A stretch of 64,000 bases of DNA from Saccopteryx bilineata (GCF_036850765.1 NC_089493.1:267323034-267387033); one strand, 5' to 3'; shown: positions 20,625-31,995, counted from the stretch's first letter. The notes: a model not told the origin generated them from the sequence alone. Numbers and translations: made by a program.

Positions 20625-21025
20625 GCCCTGGCCGGTTGGCTCAGCGGTAGAGCGTCGGCCTAGCGTGCGGAGAACCCGGGTTCGATTCCCGGCCAGGGCA
20701 CACAGGAGAAGCGCCCATTTGCTTTTCCACCCCTCCGCCGCACTTTCCCTCTCTGTCTCTCTCTTCCCCTCCCGCAGCCAAGGCTCCATTGGAGCAAAGA
20801 TGGCCCGGGCGCTGGGGATGGCTCTGTGGCTTCTGCCCCAGGCGCTAGAGTGGCTATGGTCGCAACATGGCGACGCCCAGGATGGGCAGAGCATCGCCCC
20901 CTGGTGGGCAGAGCGTCGCCCCTGGTGGGCGTGCCGGGTGGATCCCGGTCGGGCGCATGCGGGAGTCTGTCTGACTGTCTCTCCCTGTTTCCAGCTTCAG
21001 TAAAATGAAAAAAAAAAAAATTAAA
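20625..21025 (+). mobile_element. SINE S1, young copy
   Basis: A close match to the other intact S1 copies, with the TSD AAAATTTTCTAA at about 20613 and 21027. Confidence 0.92.
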
Positions 21026-21039
21026 AAAAAATTTTCTAA

Positions 21040-21521
21040 ATTTATTTTTAGAGGAGAGAATAGGGAGGGAGTAGCAGGAAACATCAATTCATAGTAGTAG
21101 TTTCTTTTTTCTTTTTTTGTGATAGAGACAGAGAGGGACAGATAGGGACAGACAGGAAGGAAGAGAGATGAGAAGCATCAATTCTTTGTTGCAGCTCCTT
21201 AGTTGCTCACTGATTGCTTTCTCATATGTGCCTTGACTGGGGAGTTACAGTAGAGCAAGTGACCCCTTGCTCAAGCCAGCAACCGTGGGCTTTAAGCCAG
21301 TCACCTTTGGGCTCAAGCCAGCAGGCCCATGCTCAAGCCGGCAATTTAGAAGTTTCAAACCTGGGTCTTCTGCCTCCCCATCCGATGCTCTACCCACTGC
21401 CACAACCTGGTCAGGCAGTAGTTGTTTCTTATGTGTGCCTTGACCAGGCAAGCCCAGGGTTTTGAACTAGCAACTTCAGCATTCCAGGTTGACGCTTTAT
21501 CCACTGCACTACCACAGATCT
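21040..21521 (-). mobile_element. SINE S3 split by S2
   Basis: The two S3 halves (21040-21100 and 21417-21521) are separated by S2. AGTAGTTTCTT and AGTAGTTGTTTCTT mark the target. Confidence 0.83.
21101..21416 (-). mobile_element. SINE S2 nested in S3
   Basis: A reverse copy ending CCACAACCTGGTCAGGC. Confidence 0.85.
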
Positions 21522-21556
21522 AGTGGAAATAATTTTTTAAAAACTACTGTATAATA

Positions 21557-21893
21557 CTTGACCAGGCAGTGGTACAGTGGATAGAGCTTTGCTCGGGGCA
21601 GCTAAGGACCCAAGGTTCGAAACTCTGAGGTTGCTGTCTTGAGCCAGGGCTCATCTGGCTTGAGTGCGGGATCCTAGACATGACCCCATGGTTGCTGGCT
21701 TAGAGCCCAAGGTCACTGGCTTGAACAAGGGGTCACTGGCTCGGCTGGAGCCTCACTGGTCAAGGTGTATATGAGAAAGCAATCAATCAGTGAACAAACA
21801 AGGTGCCACAACTATGAGTCGATGTTTCCCATCTCTCTCTCTCTCTTCCTGTCTGTCCCTGCCTGTCTGTCACTCTTGCAAAAAACTAACAGA
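21557..21893 (+). mobile_element. SINE S2
   Basis: The head is ACTTGACCAGGCAGTGGTACAG, with three GCTGGCTT-type blocks. The tail is CAAAAAACTAACAGAAAAC. Confidence 0.85.
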
Positions 21894-21894
21894 A

Positions 21895-22509
21895 AACAAA
21901 ATAAACTACTTTATCAGATTATTATACATTGATACTGTGATAAGATATTACTGTATAAGCTGAGAGTAGTGAAGAGTTGGTTAAAATGAGCCCTGGTTAG
22001 ACAGCCTGTGAAGATTTCTGATTATATAGGTCCCATACTTTTTGATTGCATTTACATACATGGGCCTTAGTATATTTATAGTAACTTAAAAATTGTTTCT
22101 GATTCTGTATTTTTGTCAGATTGATTGCTTCCTGTATAGCTTTTAGAGTAAGTTTTTTTGGGTATGTTGTAAAACAGTGAGGTAATTACTTCACTCAACT
22201 AGATAATCACTTTTTGAATTTATTTCATAATTTCCCCCTTTATTTGTAACCTTATCTGTAAGAAAAATAGCAAAATGAGTGTTTGAACTATTATTGTTCA
22301 CTATTCATCTTCTATATCTAGTCAGGTTTGGAAAATAAGGAGTCCTTTCTTATATTTGGAACAGTGCTTATTTATTCACTTAACCAACATATTGAGGGCC
22401 TTTGGTTTAGGTATTCTGTGAGGCCCCAAAACACAATCTGTTTCTTGAGCATAACGGTATGCACAAATGATAACTTTTTGTTGAGAGCTTCTGGATAAAG
22501 ACTAGTTTA
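21895..22509. other. Unassigned intron 1 DNA
   Basis: No gene seen. Weak MIR- or L2-like wording near 22365-22430 is too diverged to call. Confidence 0.5.
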
Positions 22510-22510
22510 G

Positions 22511-22790
22511 GGCCCTGGTTGGTTGGTTCAGTGGATAGAGTGTCGACCCTGTGTATGGAAGTCCTGAGTTTGACTCCCAGTCAGGGCACCAGTGAGAAGC
22601 AAATGGTTGCTTCTTTCCCCTCCCCCCTCGCAGCCTGTGGCTTGATTGGTTTGAACGTTGGCCTATGGGCGCTGAGAATAACTTGATTGACTTGAGCATT
22701 GGCCCCAGACGGGGGTTGCCGGTGGATCCAAGTTGGGGTGCCTGCCCGAGTCTATCTCTCCTCCTCTCACTTAAGAAAAAAATTAAAAAA
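22511..22790 (+). mobile_element. SINE S5
   Basis: The head GGCCCTGGTTGGTTGGTTCA and the body GGGGTTGCCGGTGGATCC are present. The TSD CTAGTTTAG lies at 22502 and 22791. Confidence 0.9.
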
Positions 22791-22984
22791 CTAGTTTAGT
22801 TTGTATATTCAGTCTACTTTACTTTTTTATATGTTTGGAGTAAGGTGACTTTAAGTTAAATTTTAAAAGTCTCTGAGTACATTAGATTAAGGAAATTTTT
22901 ATGTTTGCATATGGATGGATGCTTTAAAAGATGCGTGTAATTTATTTCAAAACAGATTTATTAAAAAAAATAACAGATTTATGG

Positions 22985-23168
22985 CAGTGGGTTTCAACTG
23001 CCGGTCCACCAGAAATTTCGTGCCAGTCTGTGAAAGAGTTAACCAACCAAAATATATGAAGATTATAGAGTATATAATCATTGGGTCTGTAATCTTCATA
23101 CATCTGGGTGGTTAACTCTTTTATGGACTGGCAGAAATTTCTGGTGGACTGGCAGTTGAAAACAACTG
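22985..23168. mobile_element. Palindromic hAT-type MITE
   Basis: The ends CAGTGGGTTTCAACTGCC and GGCAGTTGAAAACAACTG extend into inverted arms of about 70 bp that pair almost throughout (GGTCCACCAGAAATTTC against GAAATTTCTGGTGGAC; AGAGTTAACC against GGTTAACTCTT). The flanks are ATTTATGG and ATTTATTG, an 8-bp TSD with one mismatch. Confidence 0.88.
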
Positions 23169-23169
23169 A

Positions 23170-23464
23170 TTTATTGTATACCTTAAACTTGAAAACATTG
23201 TGTCAATTCTATCTCAATAAAGTTGAGAAAAATAAGTAAAAATATATGTTAAAAATCCATAATTTATTTTAAGACTTTTCTGTTTAATTTTCTTCCTCAT
23301 CAGAAAATAGGTTATTTTATTTTGTAGGGATAATTAAAGCAGTTGGGGAAATTTTCACTCTATCAAACTTGTTTGTAGTATTTATATATATTAAAATCAA
23401 TAGATAAATATACATGTATTTTTAAAGTAACTATTTTAATGAAATTTGAATTTTAAATGCTTAC
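23170..23464. other. Unassigned intron 1 DNA
   Basis: AT-rich, no feature recognised. Confidence 0.5.
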
Positions 23465-23560
23465 TCAGTTTACTGAATGCTTATGTGAAACACAATATCA
23501 GGTACTAAATATTCTGATAACCTTGTGAGGTAAGTGCACATGTTAATATCTTTTTCTAGA
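23465..23560 (+). mobile_element. Possible MIR fragment
   Basis: TGAATGCTTATGTG, ATATCAGGTACTAAATATTC and AACCTTGTGAGGTAAG follow the MIR order. Confidence 0.5.
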
Positions 23561-23588
23561 CTGGTAGATTTAAGATTAAAGAATCTAG

Positions 23589-23842
23589 CCTTGGCTAGTG
23601 GTGGTGCAGTTGATAAGAGTGTCGCCCTGGAATGCTGTGGTTTCTGGTTGGAAACCCTGAGATCCCCGGCTTGAGCCCAAGGGTCACTGGCTTGGCTTGA
23701 GGTCCTCCCCCACTCGCCCCCGTCAAGGTACATATGAGAAGCAGTCAATGAACAACTAAAGTGAAGCAACTATGAATTGATGCTTTAACGCTCTCTTCTT
23801 CCTCTTTCCCTTCCCCTCTGTCTCTCAAATTAATAAAAAAGT
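23589..23842 (+). mobile_element. SINE S2/S3, diverged
   Basis: The head is GCCTTGGCTAGTGGTGGTGC and the body has CAGTCAATGAACAACTAAAG. Confidence 0.78.
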
Positions 23843-23849
23843 AAAATTA

Positions 23850-24289
23850 AAATACAGACCTATGTGGTAAAAAAAAGAATCCCATATCTTGTATTGGAGA
23901 TAGGACCTGAATTCAGAACTTTGCTCTGATTCCAAAGTTGGCATTTGTAATAGCTTGGCTCTGTTGTCTGCATTCTGGGAACAATATATTTAAAAATAAG
24001 GATAGACTTAGAACATGATTACTTGATTTTTATTTCCTTTTCTGATTCATACAAAGTTAGGAAAAGAACAGTGATGTAGTTTTTCCAGTACCAAATGATT
24101 TTTAAATTTAGTGTAAGGTCAAATGGACACACTCTTTGTCTATTGACAGGGCAAGCTGCTGCTTTTTAAAAATCTAGACTATGTAAATTGTAATTTATGC
24201 ATGCATAAAAGTTTTTTCTTAAACTATACTGCCATGTAAAGTTGTGGTTGTTTCTTAATAGCTGAAAGGTGCTTTTTTTGTTGTTTCTT
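23850..24289. other. Unassigned intron 1 DNA
   Basis: No supported feature. Confidence 0.5.
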
Positions 24290-24370
24290 TTAAATGTTCA
24301 TTTTATTGATTTTAGAGAAAGAAGAAGGGCGTATTCACGAGAGATAACCAACCGAGCTATCCAGTCAAAG
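24290..24370 (-). mobile_element. SINE S4 remnant
   Basis: Tail sequence GTTCATTTTATTGATTTTAG is joined to head sequence AACCAACCGAGCTATCCAG, with the middle lost. Confidence 0.6.
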
Positions 24371-24379
24371 CTGATAAGA

Positions 24380-24788
24380 TTTTTTTTTTTTTTTTTTTTT
24401 TTTTCATTTTTCTGAAGCTTGGAAACAGGGAGAGACAGTCAGACAGACTCCCGCATGCGCCCGACCGGGATCCACCCGGCACGCCCACCAGGGGCGATGC
24501 TCTGCCCACCAGGGGGCGATGCTCTGCCCATCCTGGGCGTCGCCATGTTGTGACCAGAGCCACTCTAGCGCCTGAGGCAGAGGCCACAGAGCCATCCCCA
24601 GCGCCCGGGCCATCTTTGCTCCAATGGAGCCCTGGCTGCGGGAGGGGAAGAGAGAGACAGAGAGGAAAGCACGGCGGAGGGGTGGAGAAGCAAATGGGTG
24701 CTTCTCCTGTGTGCCCTGGCCGGGAATCGAACCCGGGTCCTCCACACGCTAGGCCGACGCTCTACCGTTGAGCCAACCGGCCAGGGCC
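24380..24788 (-). mobile_element. SINE S1, left parent of the tandem array
   Basis: A reverse S1 with a 25-T start and CTGAAGCTTGGAAACAGGGAG. Its TSD CTGATAAGAT lies at 24371-24380 and 24789-24798. Diagnostic bases are CATGCG near 24458, AGGGGCGATG near 24490, and CATCCTGGGCGTCGCCATGT near 24530. Confidence 0.92.
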
Positions 24789-25039
24789 CTGATAAGATTT
24801 TTAAAATTTGTTTTTTGAGGATATTATTATGGCTATTATGAAACTCAGAATTGAACTTATGATCCTCGAATTGGGCAGGTCCTCTTTCCCTGGCCTTGTT
24901 ATATTATTTTGACATTCTTCCCTTTACCAGGCTTAAATTTTCTTATTTTTGTTTATTTAATTATTTTTAGCTATTTCTATTCTCTGAACATTTATTTATT
25001 TGTTTGTTTGTTTTGGAAATGGGGTAGAGAAGAGTATGA

Positions 25040-25347
25040 ATTTTATTTTTTTAAGTGAGAGGAGGGGAGATAGTGAGAAAGATTCCTGCATGTGCCCCAA
25101 CCAGGATCCACCCGACAACTCTCATCTGGGACCGATGTTTGGATCAACTGAGTTATCCTCAGTGCCTGGAGCTGGTGCTCAAACCAGTTGAGCCACTGGT
25201 TGTGAGAGGGGAAGAGAGAGAGAAGGGGGAGAGGATGGGGAAGAGAAGCATTTGGTCGCATCCCATGTGTTCCTTGACTGGAATCAAACCTGGGACGTCT
25301 GCAAGCTGGGCTGATGCTATATCCACTAAGCCACCCAATGGCCAAGG
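25040..25347 (-). mobile_element. SINE S5 inside array unit 1
   Basis: It runs from TTTTTTTAAGTGAGAGGAGGG to AGCCACCCAATGGCCAAGG. The same element recurs at 26558-26865, 28076-28383 and 29594-29901. Confidence 0.85.
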
Positions 25348-25575
25348 TCTAAAATTTTAAGTATTACAGTATAGTTGCAGATCTTTTCAAATCTTAGCCC
25401 TTCAAATGTGTTTTGTTTCTTCTTGAGGGAGTCACTTGGTTTTTACTGATATGATTGCCAGCTTTATTTCAGCAGATAGAAATGAGTAATTTAGTATCTT
25501 AATATATAAGCATAGCCTCTTATAAAAACTTAAAATCCTTGACTTCAGTAAATCAATCGATCAAAATTTTGTTTT

Positions 25576-25881
25576 AGGGGTTTATTATTTTATTTTATTT
25601 TAGCACGTACGTGAGATAAGGAGGGAGGGACAGACAGGAACAGACAGAAAGGAAGGGAGAGATGAGAAGCATCAATTCTTCATTGTGGCACCTTAGTTGT
25701 TCATTGATCGCTTTCTCCTATGTGCCTTGACCAGAGGGCTCCAGCAGAGTGAGTGATACCTTGCTCAAGCCAGTGACCTTGGGTTCAAGCCAGTGACCAT
25801 GGGCTTAAAGTTGGATGAGCCTGCACTCAACCTTAGCATTCCAGGCCAAAGCCTATCCATTGTGCCACTGCATGGTCAGGC
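25576..25881 (-). mobile_element. SINE S2 inside array unit 1
   Basis: It runs from TTATTTTATTTTATTTTAGC to CCACTGCATGGTCAGGC, recurring at 27094-27399, 28612-28917 and 30130-30435. Confidence 0.85.
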
Positions 25882-25889
25882 TGGATAGG

Positions 25890-26306
25890 TTTTTTTTTTT
25901 TTTTTTTTTTTTCTTTTCTTTTTATTTTCTCTGAAGCTGGAAATGGGGAGAGACAGTCAGACAGACTCCCGCATGTGCCCGACCGGGATCCACCCGGCAC
26001 GCCCACCAGGGGCGATGCTCTGCCCACCAGGGGGCGATGCTCTGCCCATCCTGGGCGTCGCCATGTTGTGACCAGAGCCACTCTAGCGCCTGAGGCAGAG
26101 GCCACAGAGCCATCCCCAGGGCCCGGGCCATCTTTGCTCCAATGGAGCCCTGGCTGCGGGAGGGGAAGAGAGAGACAGAGAGGAAAGCACGGCGGAGGGG
26201 TGGAGAAGCAAATGGGTGCTTCTCCTGTGTGCCCTGGCCGGGAATCGAACCCGGGTCCTCCACACGCTAGGCCGACGCTCTACCGTTGAGCCAACCGGCC
26301 AGGGCC
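25890..26306 (-). mobile_element. Chimaeric S1 SINE, junction 1
   Basis: The left part (T-run, CTTTTCTTTTTATTTTCTC, GGAAATGGGGAG, CATGTG) matches the right parent at 30444. The rest (AGGGGCGATG, CATCCTGGGCGTCGCCATGT, then CTGATAAGAT) matches the left parent at 24380. The switch lies within 25977-26012, where both parents agree. It differs from the left parent by G at 26120. Confidence 0.93.
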
Positions 26307-27407
26307 CTGATAAGATTTTTAAAATTTGTTTTTTGAGGACATTATTATGGCTATTATGAAACTCAGAATTGAACTTATGATCCTCGAATTGGGCAGGTCC
26401 TCTTTCCCTGGCCTTGTTATATTATTTTGACATTCTTCCCTTTACCAGGCTTAAATTTTCTTATTTTTGTTTATTTAATTATTTTTAGCTATTTCTATTC
26501 TCTGAACATTTATTTATTTGTTTGTTTGTTTTGGAAATGGGGTAGAGAAGAGTATGAATTTTATTTTTTTAAGTGAGAGGAGGGGAGATAGTGAGAAAGA
26601 TTCCTGCATGTGCCCCAACCAGGATCCACCCGACAACTCTCATCTGGGACCGATGTTTGGATCAACTGAGTTATCCTCAGTGCCTGGAGCTGGTGCTCAA
26701 ACCAGTTGAGCCACTGGTTGTGAGAGGGGAAGAGAGAGAGAAGGGGGAGAGGATGGGGAAGAGAAGCATTTGGTCGCATCCCATGTGTTCCTTGACTGGA
26801 ATCAAACCTGGGACGTCTGCAAGCTGGGCTGATGCTATATCCACTAAGCCACCCAATGGCCAAGGTCTAAAATTTTAAGTATTACAGTATAGTTGCAGAT
26901 CTTTTCAAATCTTAGCCCTTCAAATGTGTTTTGTTTCTTCTTGAGGGAGTCACTTGGTTTTTACTGATATGATTGCCAGCTTTATTTCAGCAGATAGAAA
27001 TGAGTAATTTAGTATCTTAATATATAAGCATAGCCTCTTATAAAAACTTAAAATCCTTGACTTCAGTAAATCAATCGATCAAAATTTTGTTTTAGGGGTT
27101 TATTATTTTATTTTATTTTAGCACGTACGTGAGATAAGGAGGGAGGGACAGACAGGAACAGACAGAAAGGAAGGGAGAGATGAGAAGCATCAATTCTTCA
27201 TTGTGGCACCTTAGTTGTTCATTGATCGCTTTCTCCTATGTGCCTTGACCAGAGGGCTCCAGCAGAGTGAGTGATACCTTGCTCAAGCCAGTGACCTTGG
27301 GTTCAAGCCAGTGACCATGGGCTTAAAGTTGGATGAGCCTGCACTCAACCTTAGCATTCCAGGCCAAAGCCTATCCATTGTGCCACTGCATGGTCAGGCT
27401 GGATAGG
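26307..27407. repeat. Tandem array unit 2
   Basis: Spacer copy 1518 bp after unit 1. I saw no difference from units 3 and 4; it carries the C at 26340. Confidence 0.95.
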
Positions 27408-27824
27408 TTTTTTTTTTTTTTTTTTTTTTTCTTTTCTTTTTATTTTCTCTGAAGCTGGAAATGGGGAGAGACAGTCAGACAGACTCCCGCATGTGCCCGA
27501 CCGGGATCCACCCGGCACGCCCACCAGGGGCGATGCTCTGCCCACCAGGGGGCGATGCTCTGCCCATCCTGGGCGTCGCCATGTTGTGACCAGAGCCACT
27601 CTAGCGCCTGAGGCAGAGGCCACAGAGCCATCCCCAGGGCCCGGGCCATCTTTGCTCCAATGGAGCCCTGGCTGCGGGAGGGGAAGAGAGAGACAGAGAG
27701 GAAAGCACGGCGGAGGGGTGGAGAAGCAAATGGGTGCTTCTCCTGTGTGCCCTGGCCGGGAATCGAACCCGGGTCCTCCACACGCTAGGCCGACGCTCTA
27801 CCGTTGAGCCAACCGGCCAGGGCC
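27408..27824 (-). mobile_element. Chimaeric S1 SINE, junction 2
   Basis: It has the same switch point and the same 23-T run as junction 1. Confidence 0.93.
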
Positions 27825-28925
27825 CTGATAAGATTTTTAAAATTTGTTTTTTGAGGACATTATTATGGCTATTATGAAACTCAGAATTGAACTTATGATC
27901 CTCGAATTGGGCAGGTCCTCTTTCCCTGGCCTTGTTATATTATTTTGACATTCTTCCCTTTACCAGGCTTAAATTTTCTTATTTTTGTTTATTTAATTAT
28001 TTTTAGCTATTTCTATTCTCTGAACATTTATTTATTTGTTTGTTTGTTTTGGAAATGGGGTAGAGAAGAGTATGAATTTTATTTTTTTAAGTGAGAGGAG
28101 GGGAGATAGTGAGAAAGATTCCTGCATGTGCCCCAACCAGGATCCACCCGACAACTCTCATCTGGGACCGATGTTTGGATCAACTGAGTTATCCTCAGTG
28201 CCTGGAGCTGGTGCTCAAACCAGTTGAGCCACTGGTTGTGAGAGGGGAAGAGAGAGAGAAGGGGGAGAGGATGGGGAAGAGAAGCATTTGGTCGCATCCC
28301 ATGTGTTCCTTGACTGGAATCAAACCTGGGACGTCTGCAAGCTGGGCTGATGCTATATCCACTAAGCCACCCAATGGCCAAGGTCTAAAATTTTAAGTAT
28401 TACAGTATAGTTGCAGATCTTTTCAAATCTTAGCCCTTCAAATGTGTTTTGTTTCTTCTTGAGGGAGTCACTTGGTTTTTACTGATATGATTGCCAGCTT
28501 TATTTCAGCAGATAGAAATGAGTAATTTAGTATCTTAATATATAAGCATAGCCTCTTATAAAAACTTAAAATCCTTGACTTCAGTAAATCAATCGATCAA
28601 AATTTTGTTTTAGGGGTTTATTATTTTATTTTATTTTAGCACGTACGTGAGATAAGGAGGGAGGGACAGACAGGAACAGACAGAAAGGAAGGGAGAGATG
28701 AGAAGCATCAATTCTTCATTGTGGCACCTTAGTTGTTCATTGATCGCTTTCTCCTATGTGCCTTGACCAGAGGGCTCCAGCAGAGTGAGTGATACCTTGC
28801 TCAAGCCAGTGACCTTGGGTTCAAGCCAGTGACCATGGGCTTAAAGTTGGATGAGCCTGCACTCAACCTTAGCATTCCAGGCCAAAGCCTATCCATTGTG
28901 CCACTGCATGGTCAGGCTGGATAGG
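27825..28925. repeat. Tandem array unit 3
   Basis: Spacer copy in register, apparently identical to unit 2. Confidence 0.95.
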
Positions 28926-29342
28926 TTTTTTTTTTTTTTTTTTTTTTTCTTTTCTTTTTATTTTCTCTGAAGCTGGAAATGGGGAGAGACAGTCAGACAG
29001 ACTCCCGCATGTGCCCGACCGGGATCCACCCGGCACGCCCACCAGGGGCGATGCTCTGCCCACCAGGGGGCGATGCTCTGCCCATCCTGGGCGTCGCCAT
29101 GTTGTGACCAGAGCCACTCTAGCGCCTGAGGCAGAGGCCACAGAGCCATCCCCAGGGCCCGGGCCATCTTTGCTCCAATGGAGCCCTGGCTGCGGGAGGG
29201 GAAGAGAGAGACAGAGAGGAAAGCACGGCGGAGGGGTGGAGAAGCAAATGGGTGCTTCTCCTGTGTGCCCTGGCCGGGAATCGAACCCGGGTCCTCCACA
29301 CGCTAGGCCGACGCTCTACCGTTGAGCCAACCGGCCAGGGCC
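28926..29342 (-). mobile_element. Chimaeric S1 SINE, junction 3
   Basis: It has the same switch point and 23-T run as junctions 1 and 2. Confidence 0.93.
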
Positions 29343-30443
29343 CTGATAAGATTTTTAAAATTTGTTTTTTGAGGACATTATTATGGCTATTATGAAACTC
29401 AGAATTGAACTTATGATCCTCGAATTGGGCAGGTCCTCTTTCCCTGGCCTTGTTATATTATTTTGACATTCTTCCCTTTACCAGGCTTAAATTTTCTTAT
29501 TTTTGTTTATTTAATTATTTTTAGCTATTTCTATTCTCTGAACATTTATTTATTTGTTTGTTTGTTTTGGAAATGGGGTAGAGAAGAGTATGAATTTTAT
29601 TTTTTTAAGTGAGAGGAGGGGAGATAGTGAGAAAGATTCCTGCATGTGCCCCAACCAGGATCCACCCGACAACTCTCATCTGGGACCGATGTTTGGATCA
29701 ACTGAGTTATCCTCAGTGCCTGGAGCTGGTGCTCAAACCAGTTGAGCCACTGGTTGTGAGAGGGGAAGAGAGAGAGAAGGGGGAGAGGATGGGGAAGAGA
29801 AGCATTTGGTCGCATCCCATGTGTTCCTTGACTGGAATCAAACCTGGGACGTCTGCAAGCTGGGCTGATGCTATATCCACTAAGCCACCCAATGGCCAAG
29901 GTCTAAAATTTTAAGTATTACAGTATAGTTGCAGATCTTTTCAAATCTTAGCCCTTCAAATGTGTTTTGTTTCTTCTTGAGGGAGTCACTTGGTTTTTAC
30001 TGATATGATTGCCAGCTTTATTTCAGCAGATAGAAATGAGTAATTTAGTATCTTAATATATAAGCATAGCCTCTTATAAAAACTTAAAATCCTTGACTTC
30101 AGTAAATCAATCGATCAAAATTTTGTTTTAGGGGTTTATTATTTTATTTTATTTTAGCACGTACGTGAGATAAGGAGGGAGGGACAGACAGGAACAGACA
30201 GAAAGGAAGGGAGAGATGAGAAGCATCAATTCTTCATTGTGGCACCTTAGTTGTTCATTGATCGCTTTCTCCTATGTGCCTTGACCAGAGGGCTCCAGCA
30301 GAGTGAGTGATACCTTGCTCAAGCCAGTGACCTTGGGTTCAAGCCAGTGACCATGGGCTTAAAGTTGGATGAGCCTGCACTCAACCTTAGCATTCCAGGC
30401 CAAAGCCTATCCATTGTGCCACTGCATGGTCAGGCTGGATAGG
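29343..30443. repeat. Tandem array unit 4
   Basis: The last spacer copy. It runs into the unrecombined right parent SINE rather than a chimaera. Confidence 0.95.
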
Positions 30444-30835
30444 TTTTTTTTTTTTTTTTTTTTTTTTCTTTTCTTTTTATTTTCTCTGAAGCTGGAAATG
30501 GGGAGAGACAGTCAGACAGACTCCCGCATGTGCCCGACCGGGATCCACCCGGCACGCCCACCAGGGCGACGCTCTGCCCACCAGGGGGCGTCGCTCTGCC
30601 ACGACCAGAGCCACTCTAGTGCCTGGGGCAGAGGCCAAGGAGCCATCCCCAGCGCCCGGGCCATCTTTGCTCCAATGGAGCCTTGGCTGCAGGAGGGGAA
30701 GAGAGAGACAGAGAGGAAGGAGGGGGGTGTGGAGAAGCAAATGGGCGCTTCTCCTATGTGCCCTGGCCGGGAATCGAACCCAGGACTCCTGCACGCCAGG
30801 CCGACGCTCTACCGCTGAGCCAACCGGCCAGGGCA
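30444..30835 (-). mobile_element. SINE S1, right parent of the tandem array
   Basis: A 24-T run, CTTTTCTTTTTATTTTCTC and CATGTG, then its own body (CAGGGCGACGCTCTG, GGGGGCGTCGCTCTGCCACG). The TSD TGGATAG lies at 30436-30442 and 30836-30842. Confidence 0.92.
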
Positions 30836-31059
30836 TGGATAGTTTTAATATAAACCTAGGTAGCTAGATCACATCTCGTGCTCTTAACTATCATGTTATA
30901 CTAATTTCCAGTTCTGTTACTAATGTTTATGTATAGATAATGATGTTAACTAAATAAATTTGAGTAGCACCATCTTCATTAATTTTAACTCTTAAGTAAG
31001 ATAGCTATAAGGTTGAAAAATCGGGTATAATTATCTGGGGTAAAATTTATTTTTAAAGT

Positions 31060-31225
31060 TAAAAACAAATTTCCATTGATTTGAGAGAGAGAGAGAAGCA
31101 TCAGTTCGTTATTCCACTTAGTTGTATACTCAGTGATTGCTTCTCATGTGTGCCCTGGCCTGGATGAACCCAGCCGCCTTGGCCTGCTGGGCAATGCTGT
31201 ATGCATGTAGCTACCAGGCCAGGGC
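31060..31225 (-). mobile_element. SINE S4-like
   Basis: It ends GCTACCAGGCCAGGGC. The flanking repeat ATCTGGGGTAAA/ATTTGGGGTAAA is the TSD. Confidence 0.82.
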
Positions 31226-31364
31226 TATTTGGGGTAAAGTTACAAATTCTGCATTCTACATTTTGCCAGTGATGTATTTGATGGCATTAAGTGTGACTAA
31301 ATTCAGTTATTGGTGTGGGGAGAATCAGCCAGGAATCGAGAATTTATTCTATAATTCAGCGTAC

Positions 31365-31425
31365 CTGTCCTGAGTGCTCACTGTGTGCAAGTGCAAGGCA
31401 CCACGTTGGTGCTGGGAGGAGAGGA
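31365..31425 (+). mobile_element. Possible MIR fragment
   Basis: CTGAGTGCTCACTGTGTGCAAG and GCAAGGCACCACG resemble the MIR 5' part. Confidence 0.45.
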
Positions 31426-31904
31426 CCATTCCCTTAATGTTTCCCTCCCCTTCAGCCTGTAGTCAATAACAAATACTATCCAAATTGAATGAACTTGATT
31501 TACTGGTTGATGTGTAATTTGTAGAGTTTTATTTGATAATTTTTGTATTATTTATACTATTTATTTTAATGAATTTCCATTCACTCCCTTAAATGTAAGA
31601 AAAGGGAAAAACAGCCCATTTCTAATTTTATTTAGCTAATAGAGACAAATTTTAACCAGTAATTTACTTTTTAATGTTCTTTGCTTTTTCAGTTCTGGCA
31701 TTCTGAACACCTGTGACAGCAAAAGCAGAAAAAGAAATAAGGCAGAAGTAGGAGAAATTTTAATTTGCTTTAAAAATTATTTTGAAACACTTTTAAACTC
31801 ACAAGTAAGTTGACTATTGTACAAAATGGGGGTTTTGAGGTACCCTAATCCTGGCAGTAGAAAATCTGCTTGTAATTTTTGATTCCCTACCAAACCTTAC
31901 TATT
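31426..31904. other. Unassigned intron 1 DNA
   Basis: No repeat or gene recognised. Confidence 0.5.
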
Positions 31905-31995
31905 AAATAGCCCAGGGGTCCCCAAACTTTTTACACAGGGGGCCAGTTCACTGTCCCTCAGACCGTTGGAGGGCCGGACTATAAAAAAAACTATG

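Larger units (their letters stand above)
24789..25889. repeat. Tandem array unit 1 (1101-bp spacer)
   Basis: First of four spacer copies. It contains unique DNA, a reverse S5 SINE at about 25040-25347 and a reverse S2 SINE at about 25576-25881. Compared with units 2-4 it has T rather than C at 24822; no other difference was noticed. The three later copies begin exactly 1518, 3036 and 4554 bp downstream. Confidence 0.95.

Noticed and set aside
20625..20700. tRNA genes at the heads of SINEs
   Set aside because: A- and B-box-like words are present, but no cloverleaf with a proper anticodon arm and 3' end; each head continues into a SINE body.
25000..29914. Repeated open frames of 60-113 codons on both strands in the tandem array
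   Set aside because: They are translations of SINE and spacer sequence repeated with the array; the same frames occur in S1 and S5 SINEs elsewhere.
24380..30835. A CRISPR-like or satellite array
   Set aside because: The repeat unit is 1.5 kb and made of SINEs and intron DNA in a mammalian gene; four copies do not make a satellite.
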